Positions 25,820 to 35,013 are shown, counted from the stretch's first letter. The stretch is DNA of 64,000 nucleotides from Streptomyces sp. CB02923 (GCF_001905005.1 NZ_LWKZ01000001.1:65775-129774); one strand, 5' to 3'. Translations and numbers: made by a program. Notes: a model not told the origin generated them from the letters alone.

Positions 25820-26626
25820 TCAGTACGGGCGCGGGTAGCCGTATCCGTACGACGGCGCGGGGGCAGGGGCGGGCGCGGGCACCGGACCCGCCGCGTAGGC
25901 GTCCCGGTCGAAGAACGGCCGCGCGTTGGCCCGCATCCACATACCGACCGGGTCGTACTCGTCGTTCATCGCGACCGTCGAGACGGGCAGCCCCTCCGGT
26001 ACCGCGCCGATGGACTGCTGGATCATCAGCCGCACCGAGTCCACGGCCGGCTGGCCCGTGTCGTACAGGTCCAGGCCGATCGCCAGGTACGGGGCGCCGA
26101 GGGCGGGCTGCACCCAGGCCCGGCGCAGGGAGCGCACGGCGGGCGTGCGGTGCGCGTTCTGCCCCAGAAGGGCGTAGAACTGGGGGATCTCGATGGCCGG
26201 TTCGGTGATCCGCAGCGGACCGGCCGGCAGCCGGTCCAGGCCGCCCGCGATGCGCCGCAGGTCCAGCCACGGGATGCCGACGCCGCCGCCGGGGGCGTGC
26301 GGGTTCAGCCACAGGCCCCAGCGGTCGGGGAAGAGGGTAGCCGCGATGTCCCGCCCGTAGACGACCTCGTGGGCACGGTTCCAGCCGCTGGCGGCGAGCT
26401 CGGGGGCGGAGGTCACGCACGGCGCGTAGCCGAGCCCGTCGACCTCCATGTTGCCGTACTGCGCATCGGGCGAACCCGCCTGGCCATGCCAGAGCAGCAT
26501 CCAGACCTGACCTGCGGCGAGCGCCTGCAGCAACGCCTCATAGGCGTCGTAGCGGCCGGGCGAGACCTGCTGCAGCATCTGCTCGACCTGCCCGGCAGCC
26601 GCTCCCTGATGCGCACCCGCGCTCAC
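25820..26626 (-). CDS. SseB-like protein (enhanced serine sensitivity family), copy 1
   Basis: A 268-residue cytosolic protein related to SseB, named in E. coli because extra copies alter serine sensitivity; the biochemical function is unknown. Diagnostic segments: VWMLLWHGQAGSPDAQYGNMEVDGLGYAPCVTSAPELAASGW, a catalytic-less alpha/beta core GIPWLDLRRIAGGLDRLPAGPLRI, and EYDPVGMWMRANARPFFDRDAY. The last 25 residues are a Pro/Ala/Tyr-rich tail (PAPAPAPAPSYGYGYPRPY), probably disordered. A paralogue lies 159 bp upstream on the same strand. Proximity to the glycine/serine genes at 30-36.5 kb is notable. Confidence 0.88.
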   Translation of the reverse strand: MSAGAHQGAAAGQVEQMLQQVSPGRYDAYEALLQALAAGQVWMLLWHGQAGSPDAQYGNMEVDGLGYAPCVTSAPELAASGWNRAHEVVYGRDIAATLFPDRWGLWLNPHAPGGGVGIPWLDLRRIAGGLDRLPAGPLRITEPAIEIPQFYALLGQNAHRTPAVRSLRRAWVQPALGAPYLAIGLDLYDTGQPAVDSVRLMIQQSIGAVPEGLPVSTVAMNDEYDPVGMWMRANARPFFDRDAYAAGPVPAPAPAPAPSYGYGYPRPY

Positions 26627-26785
26627 GTGGTCCGTCCCTTCGTGTCGGCAGGCACGTGGGGTACGCCTGCCGGTTGCATCAACAGCTTAGAGCCTGCGTC
26701 CGGGCCCCGGTCGGATCAGCACACGCCGCTTGCGGTCCCGGCAGGGAGCGCTCAGGGCGAGCCGGGGGCGCCGGGGCGCGGGCCC

Positions 26786-27589
26786 TCAGACGGCGTCGCG
26801 GGAGTAGAAGGGGCGGACCCGCTCCAGCATCCAGTCCGCGACCGGGTCGCCCTGCGCGAGGTCCAGCATGACCAGTTGGACGGGCCAGGTCAGCGGCCCC
26901 CCGCCGAGGGCCCGCCCGAGGGCCGCGGTCACCGCGTCCCGTACGGCCGGGTCGTGCGGCGCGACCGCCGCCGCGTCCACCTGGACGCCGACGAACAGCG
27001 CGGGCGCGTCCCCCTCGACGCTGGCCAGCACGCGGCGCGCGGCGACCACGAAGCCCGCCGCCGAGAACTCCAGCCCGGCCGCCGCCAGGAAGTCCACCGG
27101 CTCCTCCTGCCAGTCCGGCTCGAACAGCCGGACCCGGGCACCGCTCGGCACCCCCGGCTGGTCCGGACGGCCGGCGCGGCACAGCGCGGCCACCGCGTCC
27201 GGCGGCAGCGGCGCCCCGACCGTGCCCTCCGGGTTGACCGCGAGGCCGATCAGCGGGGGCAGGCCGCGCGCGAACTCGGCGGCCGGCGCGACGGTGAAGG
27301 ACAGGTGCGGCCCGGCCACCCGGCGGAACTCCTGCTCGGAGCTGAAGACCGGCACGTACGCGGCCGAGTCGATCTCGACGGTGGGCAGGTCCAGGCCCGC
27401 CCGGCCCATTCCGGCGCTCTCCGGGCCGCCGCCCTTGGGCAGCGGCACCCATATGAGGCTGCGGCCCAGCACCTCGACGATGCGGGCGCCCGCCCCGGGG
27501 TGCCCCACCGAGGCGGCCAGCACCTCCTCCAGTTCGTTGGCGGGCCACTCCAGCTGCGGAATGCCCTGCTCCGGAAAGTCCATGTCCAC
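26786..27589 (-). CDS. SseB-like protein, copy 2
   Basis: A 267-residue paralogue of the neighbouring SseB-like protein, same strand. Shared layout: N-terminal NELEEVLAASVGHPGAGARIVEVLGRSLIWVPLP, then PVFSSEQEFRRVAGPHLSF (the SseB-type segment), a second half with FVVAARRVLASVEGDAPALFVGVQV, and the common C-terminus DPVADWMLERVRPFYSRDAV, which aligns with DPVGMWMRANARPFFDRDAY of copy 1. It lacks the Pro/Tyr tail of copy 1. ATG 27589 (MDMDFPEQG) and 27583 are both possible starts. Function unknown. Confidence 0.87.
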   Translation of the reverse strand: MDMDFPEQGIPQLEWPANELEEVLAASVGHPGAGARIVEVLGRSLIWVPLPKGGGPESAGMGRAGLDLPTVEIDSAAYVPVFSSEQEFRRVAGPHLSFTVAPAAEFARGLPPLIGLAVNPEGTVGAPLPPDAVAALCRAGRPDQPGVPSGARVRLFEPDWQEEPVDFLAAAGLEFSAAGFVVAARRVLASVEGDAPALFVGVQVDAAAVAPHDPAVRDAVTAALGRALGGGPLTWPVQLVMLDLAQGDPVADWMLERVRPFYSRDAV

Positions 27590-27784
27590 CCACCCGTTCC
27601 GTACCGCTCGTACCGCGCCTTACCTGGTCGACGACCCTAACGCCAGCAGGCGGGAGGGGGGCTGGTGCGTCCGGATGACCACCGAACGCACGCGAGCGGT
27701 TGCGGACCGTGCACACCGCTCCGAAGGTGGCTCCAGGGTGATCTTGCCCTGCCGTTCCGTTCCTACAGAAAGGCACGTCTCCTG

Positions 27785-28609
27785 ATGGCAACGCACCGGA
27801 CCGCCACCGCCCTCGTCTGCGCCGCCACCGCCGGCGCCCTCGCCCTCGGCGCCGCGGGTTCCGCGACCGCGACGGAAGGTCCCAAGCCCCCGGACCGCAA
27901 CCACAGCGTCACCGTCGACGACATCGGCAGGCTGGCGGACGCCTCGGCCGAGCTGGCCGAGAAGGCCGCCGACAGCCGCGGCCAGTCCGTGCAGGTCAGA
28001 GCCGCGCGCACGCACCTGGACAGCGTCCTGACGGACGCGCAGCGGCTGGCGGACATGCTCAACACGGACTCCGACCGTACGGTGTCGGCCGACGCCGTAC
28101 AGCTGCGCAGGGTCTCGCAGCACCTGCGCACGCAGGTGGACGAGCTGGCCGAGCGCCGGGCCCCGGTGCCGGAAGAGGCCACCGACCAGGTGAGCGTGGT
28201 CAGCTCGGTCTCCCGGTCCGTCACGGACATCTTCAAGATCCTGGGCGTCGACAAGCTGCTCGGCGACCTGCGTCAGCAGCCCGCGGCGCAGCCCGCCGGC
28301 CAGGCGGCCAACCGGCCGGTCCAGCCCGCGGCTCAGCCCGCCGCCGAGCCTGCCGCCGAGCCCGCCGCCGGGCCCGCGGAGGAGGCGGACGGGCAGTCGA
28401 CCGCCCAGCAGAAGGCGCCGACCAGCGACCCGCAGCCGGCCGACGACGCGCCGCGGCAGCAGCCCGCCGCCGAACCGCGGCCGGCCGCCGAGGGGCAGCC
28501 CGCGGCCGAGGGGCAGCCGGCCGCCGACGCGACGAAGCAGTCCGGCGACTCGCTGCTCAACTCCGTCCTGACGCTGCCGACGGTGCTGCTCAAAGCCCTG
28601 GGCCTCTAG
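27785..28609 (+). CDS. Secreted Ala/Pro/Gln-rich protein of unknown function
   Basis: A 274-residue predicted secreted protein. Residues 1-30 are a Sec signal peptide (MATHRTATALVCAATAGALALGAAGSATA). Residues ~40-150 are helical (DIGRLADASAELAEKAADSRGQ, HLRTQVDELAERR) and could form a coiled coil. Residues ~165-250 are low-complexity Ala/Pro/Glu/Gln with short repeats (PAAEPAAEP, AAEGQPAAEGQPAAD), followed by a hydrophobic C-terminus LLNSVLTLPTVLLKALGL. No catalytic motif seen. ATG 27785 has an AGAAAGG-like site 10 bases upstream. A strong hairpin at 28678-28711 probably ends the transcript. Confidence 0.8.
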   Translation: MATHRTATALVCAATAGALALGAAGSATATEGPKPPDRNHSVTVDDIGRLADASAELAEKAADSRGQSVQVRAARTHLDSVLTDAQRLADMLNTDSDRTVSADAVQLRRVSQHLRTQVDELAERRAPVPEEATDQVSVVSSVSRSVTDIFKILGVDKLLGDLRQQPAAQPAGQAANRPVQPAAQPAAEPAAEPAAGPAEEADGQSTAQQKAPTSDPQPADDAPRQQPAAEPRPAAEGQPAAEGQPAADATKQSGDSLLNSVLTLPTVLLKALGL

Positions 28610-28677
28610 ATCGGCCCGGTACCGAGCGTCCCGAGGAGGCGCGGATGCGGGAGATACGCCAGAGCTAGGACCGGTCC

Positions 28678-28711
28678 GACGGGCCGTGCGGGACATCCCG
28701 TACGGCCCGTC
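28678..28711 (+). terminator. 16-bp stem hairpin downstream of the secreted-protein gene
   Basis: Left arm GACGGGCCGTGCGGGA and right arm TCCCGTACGGCCCGTC pair over 16 positions with a single G·U, separated by only two bases, giving a very stable hairpin 69 bp after the stop codon. No U-run follows, which is common for Streptomyces terminators. Confidence 0.6.
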
Positions 28712-28716
28712 AGGCG

Positions 28717-28852
28717 TACGGGAGCGGTCTCACCCCCTGAGGAAGCGGTCCCGCCCCTTACGGAAGCAGTCGCGCTCCTCACGGAAGCAGTCGCTCCCCT
28801 TACGGAAGCGACCACATTCCCTACGGAACCTCACGGAAGCGGTCTCACTCGA
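28717..28852. repeat. 21-bp tandem repeat, six to seven units, covering a stop codon
   Basis: Units at 28717-28737, 28738-28758, 28759-28779, 28780-28800, 28801-28821, a truncated 10-bp unit 28822-28831, and 28832-28852. The consensus is near TACGGAAGCGGTCTCGCCCCT. The TGA stop of the leftward P-loop protein gene (28845-28847) lies in the last unit, so the array begins inside the coding end and extends out into the intergenic space as far as the hairpin at 28678-28711. No CRISPR-like spacers. Confidence 0.85.
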
Positions 28853-29600
28853 AGCCGAGCCGCCGCAGCGCGCCCGCCGCGGGCCGGTCCAGCAGGACGG
28901 CCGAGGTGAAGCCCGCCGGGAGCCGGGCGGCCTGTGCGCGGGCGGCCAGCCGGCGCACCGCGCGCCGGTGCCGGGCGAAGGCGTAACCGGAGACGCCGCG
29001 TCCGCGCGAACGCTGCCCGGACAGCGCGACCTCGGGCGGTACGTCGAGCAGCACCAGGTGCAGTCCGCGCCCGCCGCGCCGGGCCTCGCGCGCGAGCCAG
29101 CGGCGTACCCACGCGAGCGTGCCGCAGTCGTGCACCACCACGCTCCGCCCCGAACGCAGCGCCCGCCGCAGCCCCGAATAATGGGCCCCCCTGACCAGCG
29201 GCCGGTAGAGCGCGTACGGGAACCGGCGCAGCCTGCCGCGCTCCCAGCGCTCCCGTACGTCCTGCGAATCGATCCGGTGCACGGCGGCGCCCTGGCCGTC
29301 GAGGGCGGGCACCACCCGGAGCATGAGCGTGCTCTTGCCGCTGCCCGGCAGACCGGAGACCACCACCACATCGCCCGCCACGAAGTGCAGTTCGGCCGCC
29401 TCACGCGGGGCGCGCCGGTCCCTGAGGTCGACGACGTCCACCACCGGGGCATCCGCCGCCGCGGGCGTCCGGCCGGGGCGGACCACCCCGCGCGTCAGCC
29501 GCCGGGGTCCCGGTACGGCGGCCGGGGCCGGGGCCGGTTCCGGGACACAGCCCGGGGGCACGCCTCCTGGACTTGTCGCGAATGCGGCGTGCGTGTGCAC
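28845..29600 (-). CDS. P-loop ATPase / zeta-toxin-like kinase-fold protein
   Basis: A 251-residue protein with a P-loop kinase fold. Walker A is VVVSGLPGSGKSTLMLRV (~79-96); a DSQDVRERW segment follows, as in zeta-toxin and nucleotide-kinase-like ATPases, then RSVVVHDCGTLAWVRRWLAREA and LHLVLLDVPPEVALSGQRSRGRGV, which resemble the lid/substrate region of small-molecule kinases. The first ~60 residues are Ala/Pro/Gly-rich. It could be an AAA-like ATPase or a kinase; no antitoxin gene is adjacent, so a toxin role is not supported. Transcribed divergently from the riboswitch-gcvT unit. The stop codon lies within a 21-bp repeat array. Confidence 0.78.
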   Translation of the reverse strand: MHTHAAFATSPGGVPPGCVPEPAPAPAAVPGPRRLTRGVVRPGRTPAAADAPVVDVVDLRDRRAPREAAELHFVAGDVVVVSGLPGSGKSTLMLRVVPALDGQGAAVHRIDSQDVRERWERGRLRRFPYALYRPLVRGAHYSGLRRALRSGRSVVVHDCGTLAWVRRWLAREARRGGRGLHLVLLDVPPEVALSGQRSRGRGVSGYAFARHRRAVRRLAARAQAARLPAGFTSAVLLDRPAAGALRRLGFE

Positions 29601-29859
29601 CGTGATCGCCCCTCCCGGTCCGGTGGTTCCGTCCCCTTACCCGCAGAGTGTCAAGAAAAGGTAATGCGCTTCAAGGAAACCGCGTGATCCGTACATTCCC
29701 CGGACAGTGTCGTGACGCCACCGCGAACACCGGTACGAACAGGGCTCCTGTATCCGGCGATCCCGTGCGATGATGTGCGCGCCATGTGCGGGACCGCACC
29801 TCTTTCGTGCGCGTCTCCGTACGGGTGCCACGCTCAGCCAACTGCATACCGGCCGCTTG

Positions 29860-30060
29860 AATCCGCGCGGGAGAGTCCCCGGCCGTCACGGCGGGGCGCC
29901 GAAGGAGCAAGTCCTCCCTTGAATCTCTCAGGCCCCGATACCGCGCGGGCGAGGCAGATCTGAAAAGCGGGCCGCCGTGGTGTGGCTCCACCCAAGGTGC
30001 AAACCGGGGCCGGTGCGGCTTCCGGTGAACCTCTCAGGTTCCGATGACAGATGGGGAGAC
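29860..30060 (+). ncRNA. Tandem glycine riboswitch upstream of gcvT
   Basis: Two consecutive glycine aptamers. Aptamer 1 (~29864-29962) has GCGGGAGAG, GCGCCGAAGGAGCAA and AATCTCTCAGGCCCC, ending near GGCAGATCTG. Aptamer 2 (~29965-30060) has GGTGTGGCTCCACC, CAAGGTGCAA, AACCTCTCAGGTTCCGATGACAGATGGGGA, all conserved core elements of the class (the CTCTCAGG and ACAGA blocks are diagnostic). The second core ends about 33 bases before the gcvT start. Glycine binding normally turns on the glycine cleavage genes, so gcvT-gcvH-glyA should rise with excess glycine. Exact ends are approximate. Confidence 0.93.
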
Positions 30061-30092
30061 CGTCTTGTCACCCATGCCCGGGAGCCACCACC

Positions 30093-31220
30093 ATGACCGA
30101 TGCCCCCCGCCGGACCGCGCTGGACGCGACCCATCGCGCTCTCGGCGCGACCATGACCGACTTCGCCGGATGGGACATGCCGCTGCGCTACGGCAGCGAG
30201 CGTGACGAGCACGTCGCCGTCCGTACCCGCGCCGGCCTGTTCGACCTCTCGCACATGGGCGAGATCACCGTCACCGGACCGCGCGCCGCCGACCTGCTGG
30301 ACTTCGCGCTGGTCGGCAACATCGGCGGGGTCGCCGTCGGCCGCGCCCGCTACACCATGATCTGCGACGCCGGGGGCGGCATCCTGGACGACCTGATCGT
30401 CTACCGCCTCGGCGAGACGGAGTACATGGTCGTCGCCAACGCCTCCAACGCCCAGGTCGTGCTGGACGCGCTCACCGAGCGTGCGAGCGGCTTCGACGCC
30501 GAGGTGCGCGACGACCGGGACGCGTACGCGCTGCTCGCCGTGCAGGGCCCGGAGTCCCCCGGCATCCTCAAGGGCCTGACCGACGCCGACCTGGACGGCC
30601 TGAAGTACTACGCCGGGCTGCCCGGCACCGTCGCGGGCGTACCGGCGCTGATCGCCCGTACCGGCTACACCGGCGAGGACGGCTTCGAGCTGTTCGTCCG
30701 CCCGGCGGACGCGCCCGCCCTCTGGGAGGCGCTGACCGAGGCGGGCAAGGGCGCCGGCCTGGTGCCCTGCGGCCTGTCCTGCCGGGACACGCTGCGCCTG
30801 GAGGCGGGCATGCCGCTGTACGGGCACGAGCTGACCACGGACACCACCCCGTTCGACGCGGGCCTGGGCCGGGTCGTGAAGTTCGAGAAGACGACGAACG
30901 GCGGCGACTTCGTGGGCCGCGCCGCCCTGGAGGCGGCCCGGGACCGCGCCGCCGCCCGGCCGCCCCGCAAGCTGGTCGGCCTGATCGCCGAGGGCCGCCG
31001 CGTGCCGCGCGCCGGGTACCCGGTCGTGGGCCCGGACGGCGCCGTCGTCGGCGAGGTCACCTCCGGTGCCCCGTCGCCCACCGTCGGCAAGCCCGTCGCC
31101 ATGGCGTACGTGGACGCCGCGTACGCCGAGCCGGGCACCTCCGGTGTGGCGGTGGACATCCGTGGCACCCATGAGCCGTACGAGGTCGTGGCGCTGCCCT
31201 TCTACAAGCGCCAGAAGTGA
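30093..31220 (+). CDS. gcvT: Glycine cleavage system T protein (aminomethyltransferase)
   Basis: GcvT transfers the aminomethyl carbon from the lipoylated H protein to tetrahydrofolate, releasing ammonia. The 375-residue protein begins [51 protein letters not shown], the standard opening, and has the folate-site region [13 protein letters not shown] plus a C-terminal GCV_T_C barrel ([38 protein letters not shown]). ATG 30093 follows GGGAG by 7 bases; in-frame codons upstream lie in the riboswitch. First gene of gcvT-gcvH-glyA, under the tandem glycine riboswitch. Confidence 0.97.
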   Translation: MTDAPRRTALDATHRALGATMTDFAGWDMPLRYGSERDEHVAVRTRAGLFDLSHMGEITVTGPRAADLLDFALVGNIGGVAVGRARYTMICDAGGGILDDLIVYRLGETEYMVVANASNAQVVLDALTERASGFDAEVRDDRDAYALLAVQGPESPGILKGLTDADLDGLKYYAGLPGTVAGVPALIARTGYTGEDGFELFVRPADAPALWEALTEAGKGAGLVPCGLSCRDTLRLEAGMPLYGHELTTDTTPFDAGLGRVVKFEKTTNGGDFVGRAALEAARDRAAARPPRKLVGLIAEGRRVPRAGYPVVGPDGAVVGEVTSGAPSPTVGKPVAMAYVDAAYAEPGTSGVAVDIRGTHEPYEVVALPFYKRQK

Positions 31221-31308
31221 CGCGCGTCCCTCCGTTCCGGACGCTTGTCCGTCTCATCTGTCAAGACCCCAGCACCGAGCACGCCCTCGCATCCAGGAGA
31301 ATCAAGAC

Positions 31309-31683
31309 ATGAACAACCCCCAGCAGCTGCGCTACAGCAAGGAGCACGAGTGGCTGTCGGCCGGCGAGGAGGGCGTCTCGACGATCGGCATCACCGAGCA
31401 CGCCGCCAACGCGCTCGGCGACGTCGTCTTCGTGCAGCTTCCTGCGGTCGGCGACACGGTCACGGCGGGCGAGACCTGCGGTGAGCTGGAGTCGACCAAG
31501 TCCGTCAGCGATCTCTACTCCCCCGTCGACGGCGAGGTCACGGAGATCAACGAGGACGTCGTGAGCGACCCCTCGCTGGTGAACACCGCCCCGTTCGAGG
31601 GTGGCTGGCTGTTCAAGGTGAAGGTGAGCGGCGAGCCGGACGACCTGCTCACGGCCGACGAGTACACCGCCTTCACCGGCTGA
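31309..31683 (+). CDS. gcvH: Glycine cleavage system H protein
   Basis: The lipoyl carrier that shuttles the aminomethyl group between the P, T and L proteins; 124 residues. Opens [11 protein letters not shown]; the lipoyl lysine is Lys64 in [20 protein letters not shown]. The C-terminal [19 protein letters not shown] is conserved. AGGAGA is 9 bases before ATG 31309. 88 bp after gcvT and 56 bp before glyA. The glycine decarboxylase gene gcvP is not in this window. Confidence 0.97.
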   Translation: MNNPQQLRYSKEHEWLSAGEEGVSTIGITEHAANALGDVVFVQLPAVGDTVTAGETCGELESTKSVSDLYSPVDGEVTEINEDVVSDPSLVNTAPFEGGWLFKVKVSGEPDDLLTADEYTAFTG

Positions 31684-31739
31684 CCCGCCCACCCGCCGCC
31701 CGGCGGGGCCGTGCGCCCCGCGGAACCCCAGGAAGAGTC

Positions 31740-32999
31740 ATGTCGCTTCTGAACAGCTCCCTCCACGAGCTCGACCCCGACGTCGCCGCCGCCGTCGACG
31801 CCGAGCTCCACCGTCAGCAGTCCACCCTCGAAATGATCGCGTCGGAGAACTTCGCCCCGGCCGCCGTCATGGAGGCCCAGGGCTCGGTCCTCACCAACAA
31901 GTACGCCGAGGGCTACCCGGGCCGCCGCTACTACGGCGGCTGTGAGCACGTCGACGTGGTCGAGCGGATCGCCATCGACCGCATCAAGGCGCTGTTCGGC
32001 GCCGAGGCCGCGAACGTGCAGCCGCACTCCGGTGCGCAGGCCAACGCGGCCGCGATGTTCGCGCTGCTCAAGCCGGGCGACACGATCATGGGTCTGAACC
32101 TCGCGCACGGCGGGCACCTGACCCACGGCATGAAGATCAACTTCTCCGGCAAGCTCTACAACGTGGTGCCCTACCACGTCGACGAGGAGTCCGGTCAGGT
32201 CGACATGGGCGAGGTCGAGCGCCTGGCCAAGGAGACCCGTCCGCAGCTGATCGTGGCCGGCTGGTCCGCGTACCCGCGCCAGCTGGACTTCGCGGCGTTC
32301 CGCCGGATCGCCGACGAGGTCGGCGCGTACCTGATGGTCGACATGGCGCACTTCGCCGGTCTGGTCGCGGCCGGGCTGCACCCCAACCCGGTGCCGCACG
32401 CCCACGTCGTGACCACCACCACGCACAAGACCCTCGGCGGTCCGCGCGGCGGTGTGATCCTGTCCACCCAGGAGCTCGCCAAGAAGATCAACTCGGCGGT
32501 CTTCCCGGGCCAGCAGGGCGGCCCGCTGGAGCACGTCATCGCGGCGAAGGCGGTGTCCTTCAAGGTCGCGGCGAGCGAGGAGTTCAAGGAGCGCCAGCAG
32601 CGCACCCTGGACGGCGCGCGCATCCTCGCCGAGCGCCTGACGCAGTCCGACGTCACCGAGGCGGGCGTCTCCGTGCTGTCCGGCGGCACCGACGTGCACC
32701 TGGTCCTGGTGGACCTGCGCAACAGCGAGCTGGACGGCCAGCAGGCCGAGGACCGCCTCCACGAGGTCGGCATCACGGTCAACCGCAACGCCGTCCCGAA
32801 CGACCCGCGCCCCCCGATGGTCACCTCGGGCCTGCGGATCGGCACCCCGGCCCTGGCCACCCGCGGTTTCCAGGCGGAGGACTTCCGCGAGGTCGCCGAC
32901 ATCATCGCCGAGGTGCTCAAGCCGGCGTACGACGTCGAGGCGCTCAAGGCCCGGGTGACCACCCTGGCCGGCAAGCACCCGCTGTACCCGTCGCTGTGA
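31740..32999 (+). CDS. glyA: Serine hydroxymethyltransferase
   Basis: PLP enzyme interconverting serine and glycine with transfer of the one-carbon unit to tetrahydrofolate. 419 residues; MIASENFAP near the start, [20 protein letters not shown], the [10 protein letters not shown] substrate region, the PLP lysine Lys230 in [15 protein letters not shown], and a C-terminal [22 protein letters not shown] lies 6 bases upstream of ATG 31740. Placed with gcvT and gcvH, it links glycine cleavage to serine formation. The TGA stop sits in the first unit of a 23-bp repeat. Confidence 0.97.
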   Translation: MSLLNSSLHELDPDVAAAVDAELHRQQSTLEMIASENFAPAAVMEAQGSVLTNKYAEGYPGRRYYGGCEHVDVVERIAIDRIKALFGAEAANVQPHSGAQANAAAMFALLKPGDTIMGLNLAHGGHLTHGMKINFSGKLYNVVPYHVDEESGQVDMGEVERLAKETRPQLIVAGWSAYPRQLDFAAFRRIADEVGAYLMVDMAHFAGLVAAGLHPNPVPHAHVVTTTTHKTLGGPRGGVILSTQELAKKINSAVFPGQQGGPLEHVIAAKAVSFKVAASEEFKERQQRTLDGARILAERLTQSDVTEAGVSVLSGGTDVHLVLVDLRNSELDGQQAEDRLHEVGITVNRNAVPNDPRPPMVTSGLRIGTPALATRGFQAEDFREVADIIAEVLKPAYDVEALKARVTTLAGKHPLYPSL

Positions 33000-33072
33000 C
33001 CGGCTCGCAGCCGTCGCCGTGACCGGCTCGCAGCTGTTGCTGTGACCGGCTTGGCAGCTGTCGCTGTGACCC
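32991..33072. repeat. 23/24-bp tandem repeat starting on the glyA stop codon
   Basis: Units at 32991-33013, 33014-33036 and 33037-33060 plus a half unit from 33061. The shared core is TGTGACCGGCTCGCAGC with G/T substitutions. The glyA TGA (32997-32999) lies within unit 1, so the array begins in the last codons and runs out into the intergenic region. Confidence 0.85.
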
Positions 33073-33106
33073 GCGCCACCCGGACCGTGACCGCGTGCCC
33101 CTGCGG

Positions 33107-33150
33107 CGCGTCCGCGGCGGCCGTGTGACGCGTCCGCCGCGGCCGTGTGA
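33107..33150. repeat. 22-bp direct repeat, two copies
   Basis: CGCGTCCGCGGCGGCCGTGTGA at 33107-33128 is repeated with small changes at 33129-33150, followed by CGCGTTTC as the start of a third copy. Independent in sequence from the 23/24-bp repeat just upstream, though both contain GTGTGA or TGTGA. Confidence 0.75.
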
Positions 33151-33210
33151 CGCGTTTCATGAAGTGCGCCCCGCGAGGTGCCGCCGAGGTGGTGTCCGCG
33201 GGGTGAACAG

Positions 33211-33251
33211 GCCGTGCGCCCGGGGTCGTTGGCCCCGGGCGCACGGCTTTT
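33211..33251 (+). terminator. Strong intrinsic terminator after glyA
   Basis: Left arm GCCGTGCGCCCGGGG (33211-33225) pairs perfectly with CCCCGGGCGCACGGC (33233-33247) across a 7-base loop, followed at once by TTTT (33248-33251). A textbook rho-independent terminator for the riboswitch-gcvT-gcvH-glyA transcript; it separates that operon from the permease gene. Confidence 0.9.
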
Positions 33252-33348
33252 CCGTCCGCCTTACGGTGATTTTGCGCCACATAGGCTGAGGTCGGCCCCT
33301 CAACGACGCGGGGCCCTTCGCACCACAGCAGGACGGAACACGCACGGC

Positions 33349-35013
33349 ATGGACATGAGCGCGGGCAACCGCAAGGGGATCAGTCTCTTCGCCCTGATCA
33401 TGATCGGCATCGGTTCGATCTTCGGCTCCGGCTGGCTCTTCGGTGCCGGCTCCGCCGCGCAGGTGGCGGGGCCCGCCGCGCTGGTCGCCTGGGTCATCGG
33501 CGCCGTCTTCATCGGCATGATCGCGATGTCCTACGCGGAGGTCGGCTCCGCGTACCCGATCCCCGGCGGCATGGCCCGCTACGGCCACCTCTCGCACGGC
33601 CCCGTGCTCGGCTTCCTGACCGGCTGGGCGGTGTGGATCGCGGTCGCCTCGCTGATCCCGATCGAGTCCATCGCCGCCACCCAGTACATGTCGTCCTGGG
33701 GCTTCGGCTGGGCCCGGGGCCTGGTCGACCCGGCCACCAACCACCTGACCGCGGCCGGGAGCGGCGTCGCGCTGCTGCTGACCTTCGTGCTGTGGCTGAC
33801 CTGCTACTGGTCGGTGCAGCTGCTGGCCCGCGCCAACGCGGTCCTGACGCTGGTCAAGTTCGCGATCCCGGTGCTGGCCGTGGCCGCGCTGATCGCCTCC
33901 GGCTTCCACACCTCGAACTTCACCGCGCACGGCGGCTTCGCCCCGTACGGCTGGCCGGCCGTGCTGACCGCCGTGACCACCTGCGGCGTGGTCTTCGCCT
34001 TCAACGGCTTCCAGGCCGTGGTCAACCTCGGCGGCGCCGCGAAGAACCCCGGCCGGGCCATTCCCGTCGCCCTGGTCGGCGCGCTCTCGCTGGGCCTGGT
34101 GATCTACCTCGCCCTCCAGACCGCGTTCCTCGGCGCCGTGCCGCCGGAGCAGCTGGCACAGGCCGGCGGCTGGCACGGGGTGAACTTCAACTCGCCCTTC
34201 GCCGACCTGGCCAAGGTGCTGATGCTGCACTGGGTCGTCACGATGCTCCAGTTCGGCGCCTTCATCTCGCCGGCCGGCTCCAACATCGCCAACGTCGCGT
34301 CCGCCGCGTACATGGTGCAGAACCTCGCCGAGACCGGCTTCTTCCCCAAGAAGCTGGCCGCCGTGCACCCCCGGTACGGGACCGCCCGCCCGGCGATGTG
34401 GCTCAACCTCGGCTTCTCCGTGCTGCTGCTGATCACCGTCGGCCACAGCTGGAACGCGCTGGCCAGCGTGATCTCCGCCGCCATGGTCATCTCGTACCTC
34501 ATCGGCCCGATCGCGGTGGGCGTCTTCCGGCGGACCAGGCCGGACCTGCCGCGCCCGTTCCGGCTGCCCGCGGCCGCGGTGCTGTGCCCCGTGACCTTCG
34601 CCTTCGCGGCGTGCGCCCTGTACTGGTCGAAGTGGCCGGACACCGGCAAGGTCGCACTGCTGACGCTGATCGCCGCGCCGGTCGCGGCGGTGGTGCTGCG
34701 GCGGCGTGGCGAAACGAATCTGCGCAAGCAGTTCGCGCCTGCCTGGTGGCTGGTCGGCTTCCTGGCGTGGATGTCCCTGGTCTCCGCGCTCGGCAGCCCC
34801 GACTTCGGCGGCCACGGCGTCATCCCCGGCGGCCTGGACATCGCCCTCGTCGCACTCTCCGCCGTCGCCTTCTACCACTGGGCCGTACGCGCCGGAATCC
34901 GGGCCCACGAGACCGGCCTGACCGGCACCGACTCCGCGCTCGACGCCGGGACCGGCTCCGCTGCGTCTTCTGCCGTTGCGCCGGAGGACAACCGTCCGAT
35001 GGCCTCCGTCTGA
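33349..35013 (+). CDS. APC-superfamily amino acid permease
   Basis: A 554-residue integral membrane transporter with about 12-14 helices. The N-terminus KGISLFALIMIGIGSIFGSGWLFGAGSAAQVAGPAALVAW holds the glycine-rich helix-1 unwinding motif GSGW; MSYAEVGSAYPIPGGMARYGHLSHGPVLGFLTGW and FAFNGFQAVVNLGGAAKNPGRAIP are typical for amino acid/proton symport in this superfamily. ATG 33349 (AGGACGGA upstream) or 33355. Position between glyA and sdaA suggests serine, glycine or a related substrate, but this is inference. A ~40-residue Ser/Ala-rich C-terminal tail is probably cytoplasmic. Confidence 0.88.
   Translation: MDMSAGNRKGISLFALIMIGIGSIFGSGWLFGAGSAAQVAGPAALVAWVIGAVFIGMIAMSYAEVGSAYPIPGGMARYGHLSHGPVLGFLTGWAVWIAVASLIPIESIAATQYMSSWGFGWARGLVDPATNHLTAAGSGVALLLTFVLWLTCYWSVQLLARANAVLTLVKFAIPVLAVAALIASGFHTSNFTAHGGFAPYGWPAVLTAVTTCGVVFAFNGFQAVVNLGGAAKNPGRAIPVALVGALSLGLVIYLALQTAFLGAVPPEQLAQAGGWHGVNFNSPFADLAKVLMLHWVVTMLQFGAFISPAGSNIANVASAAYMVQNLAETGFFPKKLAAVHPRYGTARPAMWLNLGFSVLLLITVGHSWNALASVISAAMVISYLIGPIAVGVFRRTRPDLPRPFRLPAAAVLCPVTFAFAACALYWSKWPDTGKVALLTLIAAPVAAVVLRRRGETNLRKQFAPAWWLVGFLAWMSLVSALGSPDFGGHGVIPGGLDIALVALSAVAFYHWAVRAGIRAHETGLTGTDSALDAGTGSAASSAVAPEDNRPMASV

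Noticed and set aside
28717..28852. Possible CRISPR array
   Set aside because: Units are head-to-tail without unique spacers and degenerate; no cas genes are nearby. It is a minisatellite.
28845..29600. Toxin-antitoxin reading of the zeta-like P-loop protein
   Set aside because: No antitoxin-sized partner gene adjoins it and the gene sits among core genes, so only a P-loop fold is supported.
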